NCBI GenBank assembly: GCA_963580455.1
Contig: OY756960.1
Location: 2,480,001 to 2,544,000, forward strand
Source of the DNA: Euonymus europaeus
Taxonomy: Eukaryota > Streptophyta > Magnoliopsida > Celastrales > Celastraceae
DNA length: 64,000 nucleotides
Direction of reading: 5' to 3'
In this document: positions 61,241 through 64,000 of the stretch, piece by piece
Numbering within the stretch: the stretch's first letter is position 1
Layout: each line of letters starts with the position of its first letter
Notes under the pieces: generated by a model
Databases searched by the model: none
What the model was told of the DNA's origin: nothing
The model's input: the letters and a program-made list of their open reading frames with translations, nothing else
Position numbers and translations under genes: made by a program

Positions 61241-64000
61241 TGGGGCGGGGGTGATTGATTTCAAGAAGTAACATATCATGTCGTGGTGTCAATAGTTCAA
61301 CTTTTGTGCTTTGAACTTTTGAAACAGTGAATATTTTAAAGAACTTTGCATTGCCCTTGTTTAAACTAGTTTCCTCCCAGTTATTTAAGCAAAGTCTATT
61401 AGTGTGTTACTTTTTGATTTTTTGACAAGATTGGAACACCCGCTAGTATTGAATTTTTTCATGGCTTAGTCAAAATACTGGGGTAGAAGTTGAACCAAAT
61501 TTTACGATTAAGGGTGTGTTTGATAAGTGTGTAATGATTACAAGAGTAATTAAAAATATATGGACAAACAAATACTCATGTTTGATAGACATGTATATTA
61601 TTTACCGGGGTAATTTTTTTGAGCAATTTTCTTCATATTTTGGGTGTGATAGTTTCCTATGGGGAGAGGTGGGTAATGATTATCCTAGTAATACATTGCA
61701 CTCATATTTATTACCCTCTTATCAAACACACCATAAATGCATGCGCTTTTCAAAGAAGTGACACTTCCTTGTCTCCAAGACACATCTCTAACACATATTT
61801 GCCTAGTTTGAGAGTGTATATGATATATATTTTTTGAGTTTCCATATGCTTACATTTTTGATGTTATTTTGTTGAAATTTTGGAAAGTCTCTTACATTAA
61901 GCAGTGAGATGTGATAATTTTCTCTGATAACTATGATTTGAACTTTAGATGGGCATCTTCTTTCGTAAATTTTGGGCTAGCATGTGATGCTGAAGTTCTT
62001 AATGTTGTGTTTGTAATACAAAATATTCTGTGGTTGCTTCATGGTAACAATCAATATGGAACATATGATTCAGGAAACTCAGCTTCTACCCTACCTGCGA
62101 AATAGGCAAGACCTCCTTTGTGACTCGGGTTAATTATCTCAACTCTCTTCTAATTAGTAGGAATTTTTTATGGCTGTTTTTCCTATGATATTTTAATTTC
62201 ATAGACTGATTGTTGGATTGGGAAATTTTAGCTATGGAGCCATACCCAGAACCATATCAGAGCACGTACCAGAAAAGACGGCTAGGAGCTCTGGGATTGG
62301 AGTGGAAACCTTGTTCCCTAAAGTTTGCTGTCGGACCGGACTTCAGTGTCGACCCAGATTACCAAATGCTTCCCCTGGCAGACTTAGATGTATTGGTTGA
62401 TCCACTGCCAGAATTGATAGCAACCATGGATTGGGAGCCAGAAATTGAGGTGCACAGTGATGATGCTGATTCAGAGTACAATGTTACTGACGAGTATTCT
62501 TCTGGAGGGGAGCAAGGAAGTTTAAGTTCTAATTTCTCCAGTGATCCAGAGTGTAATGCAGGAGACAGTGAGATAGAGGATGCACTTAAGCATGCCCTTC
62601 GCAGATCAAAGAGAAAAAAACGAAAGTCTGATGTAAGTTTTTCCCCCCTTGTTAGTTTGTTCCAAATATGCATTTGGCAATGCCTTAACCTGAAACATCC
62701 CTTCTCATCTCTCTCTTTTCAGATTGAGATTATGACTTCTTCTGGAAGGTGTGTGAAGAGGAGGAATTTAGATGCAACTGATGGCAATTCATTTAGAAGT
62801 AATCGAACTGGGAAATCAAAAATTGGACAAAAAGCGTCAAAGAGGAGGTCTTCCACGTCTAAGTCATTGAGACCTAAGAGAGCTGCTGCACGTAATGCTC
62901 TTACATTGTTCTCAAGAATATCAGGAACATCTACAGATGGAGACAATGAGGATGTCTCTCTAAGTTATTCATCACAAAATGAATCCCATCCGCAAGATTC
63001 AAGCAATGAGAGTCAAGATACTGATGGATCCCTGCAAAATGAGCAAACCAGGCGTTCGAAAAGGAAAGAAATTTCTAAAGAGTCTATATATAAGATCAAA
63101 TCTCATGAACTCCCTGAATCTCAGATGATATCTGGAAACAGGCAGAGACTGATTCTTAAATTGTCCATGAAGGATTCAAATAAACTTGTTCTGCAAGAGA
63201 GTGCATCATTTGGAGCTGAGAACCAGGTTGCTATCATAGGCTCATCATCCAATGCTGCTCATGAAGTCGATGGTGTAAATGATCATAAGGGCTCCCCTGA
63301 TTCGGGTTGCTCTTCTGGGGATGCCAATTGCAATGTCAAGGAAGTACAAAGGAGAGGAAAGTTAAACAAGGTTGAAAGTCATCCAGACCTGAATGAGGGG
63401 TACAAAAATGATAATATTAGATGGGGTGGAGTCAAGCCTCGTTCTTCCAAACGTCTGAGACTAACAGAGCCGACTTCATTGAAGGCATATGGTCCCCTTG
63501 GTGCTTGTTGCAACGATTACAGAGAAGAGGATAATAATGTTGATAGATATTTAAAACCTGAGAGGGATCACATTAGACCATCTCATTGTTTAGAAGTCTG
63601 CGATCATGAAAGTAAGATGGATGGATCTGTTCCACTGACTGGGAAGAGTAACGTGGATGGCGGGGCTGATGTTGTGATTGTTGCAGAAGAAGTTTGCAAT
63701 CATGAATCATCTAAGATAGATGAATCTGCTACAGCAGACGGGGAGGGTAATTTGCATGTCCCCTCTGAAGTTTTGAATGATGCAGCAGAAGCCTGCAACA
63801 ACCCAGTTAATTTGGATATATCAGCTCCATTTAATTGGGAGAGTGATGGGAATGGCGCCTCTGAAGTTGCGAATGGTGCAGCCAATACTAAGGAGCACTC
63901 AGATGGTAATGAGAATGGCGCCTCTGAGCATAGGCCTGAAATTATAGAGAGACTTCCCCCAAAATTAAGGTTCAAGTCAAATTGTGTCTTCATGAATCCT
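52400..64000 (+). CDS. WD40 protein of the BRWD/PHIP type (N-terminal 1266 residues, continues past window)
   Basis: Twenty exons: 52400-52758, 53005-53159, 53806-54045, 54825-54934, 55036-55113, 55209-55309, 55751-55845, 55976-56091, 56279-56382, 56454-56531, 56629-56707, 56872-57040, 57615-57685, 59256-59336, 59422-59492, 60726-60822, 60913-60972, 62074-62128, 62232-62632 and 62723-64000 (still open). They join in phase. Residues 45-120 form a LisH-like helical start (LREIYFLIMHFL). About eight WD40 repeats span 240-690 (GHRNAVYC, DDRLVKIW, GHEGDIT, NDCIIRVW, DDGTCRIWD, GHENDVNYV, DGSAIIW, DGRAIVWD). A low-complexity acidic and basic nuclear region follows, with KHALRRSKRKKRKSD. In relatives (Arabidopsis At5g49430 type) a bromodomain that binds acetyl-lysine comes near the C terminus, which would lie beyond this window. 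A nuclear, chromatin-associated role is inferred. Confidence 0.92.
57133..57331. repeat. Recent 100-bp tandem duplication in a WD40-gene intron
   Basis: Copies 57133-57232 and 57233-57331 begin ATACACAGTTATTCACAGCA and differ at about two positions (C/T at 57176 against 57276, and GATG against GACG near the end). Confidence 0.95.
57781..57960 (+). mobile_element. tRNA-derived SINE-like element (degenerate)
   Basis: The text has an A-box-like ACAGTGGTAAAGTCGCTTGA, then CATAGGTTCAAAAT (decayed B box), GGAAACAACCTC and a pyrimidine-rich tail. This order is that of plant Au-type SINEs. It lies in the intron 57686-59255, in the same orientation as the gene. Confidence 0.5.
58322..58500 (+). mobile_element. 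Au-like SINE
   Basis: CCCAATGGTAAATAGGTAGG, a good B box in AGGTTCAATTCCTGG, then GGAAACAACCT, GGGTAAGGTTTGCGTACA and GTCTTGTGCAC before a T-rich end. These are diagnostic words of the plant Au SINE family in their usual order. Confidence 0.65.
61205..61240. repeat. Compound (TG)n(AG)n microsatellite
   Basis: A TG run passes directly into an AG run in the intron 60973-62073. Confidence 0.9.
61512..61733. mobile_element. Tourist-like MITE, 222 bp
   Basis: The left end GGGTGTGTTTGATAAG and the right end CTTATCAAACACACCA are inverted repeats except for the outermost base, with weaker pairing beyond. TAA flanks both sides (61509-61511 and 61734-61736), the PIF/Harbinger target duplication. It lies in a WD40-gene intron. 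Confidence 0.65.

Noticed and set aside
1..64000. CRISPR arrays, bacterial operons, tRNA or rRNA genes
   Set aside because: None was seen. The only tRNA-like B boxes belong to SINE-type repeats, and the window is plant nuclear DNA.

Overview
The window is nuclear DNA of a flowering plant, most likely a eudicot. Coding sequence is split by AT-rich GT-AG introns, and every recognisable protein belongs to a plant family. The species cannot be fixed from the sequence. Gene models were assembled by eye: splice sites were placed where family motifs and reading phase agree, and the total of each complete model divides by three.

Layout, left to right: (1) 1-178, edge fragment of an RNase H-like retroelement domain (minus strand). 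(2) 1246-3389 (+), five-exon pectinesterase-like gene. (3) 4425-6775 (+), four-exon HYPK homologue, the NatA-associated UBA-like protein. (4) 7168-8390, solo-LTR-like repeat. (5) 9235-14233 (-), thirteen-exon PAS-domain Raf-like kinase, convergent with HYPK. (6) 14990-15790, PIF/Harbinger-type element with TTA target duplication. (7) 16155-25425, complete and very young Ty3/gypsy chromovirus-type LTR retrotransposon with target duplication TGATC, 2.17 kb LTRs, primer-binding site, polypurine tract and a gag-pol broken by one frameshift. (8) 25431-30420, gene-poor AT-rich stretch. (9) 31772-34265 (+), membrane-anchored cyclophilin of the CYP21-4 type. (10) 36049-36890, GRAS pseudogene; 37582-37873, telomere-like minisatellite; 38281-40504 (+), intact GRAS gene. 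(11) 42930-43883 (-), nicotianamine synthase whose frame is full length except for one in-frame TGA at codon 42. (12) 45550-47456 (+), three-exon TENA_E-type thiamin salvage gene. (13) 52400 to beyond 64000 (+), N-terminal 1266 residues of a WD40 protein of the BRWD/PHIP type, 20 exons visible; the expected bromodomain would lie outside.

The genes are independent housekeeping or tissue genes, not one pathway. HYPK and the PAS-Raf kinase are neighbours in Arabidopsis as I remember it, so that pair may be old linkage. Three upstream regions (HYPK, CYP21-4, TENA_E) carry clustered TGGGCY/GGCCCA site II motifs. Repeats fall mainly in intergenic DNA and in introns of the TENA_E and BRWD genes: MITEs, Au-like SINEs and tandem duplications.

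I found no convincing new multi-gene system. The points most worth a second look are the nonsense codon in nicotianamine synthase, the young frameshifted retrotransposon with repeated CCGAC/GTCGG palindromes in its LTRs, replaced catalytic residues in the pectinesterase and the cyclophilin, and the telomere-like minisatellite beside the duplicated GRAS genes.
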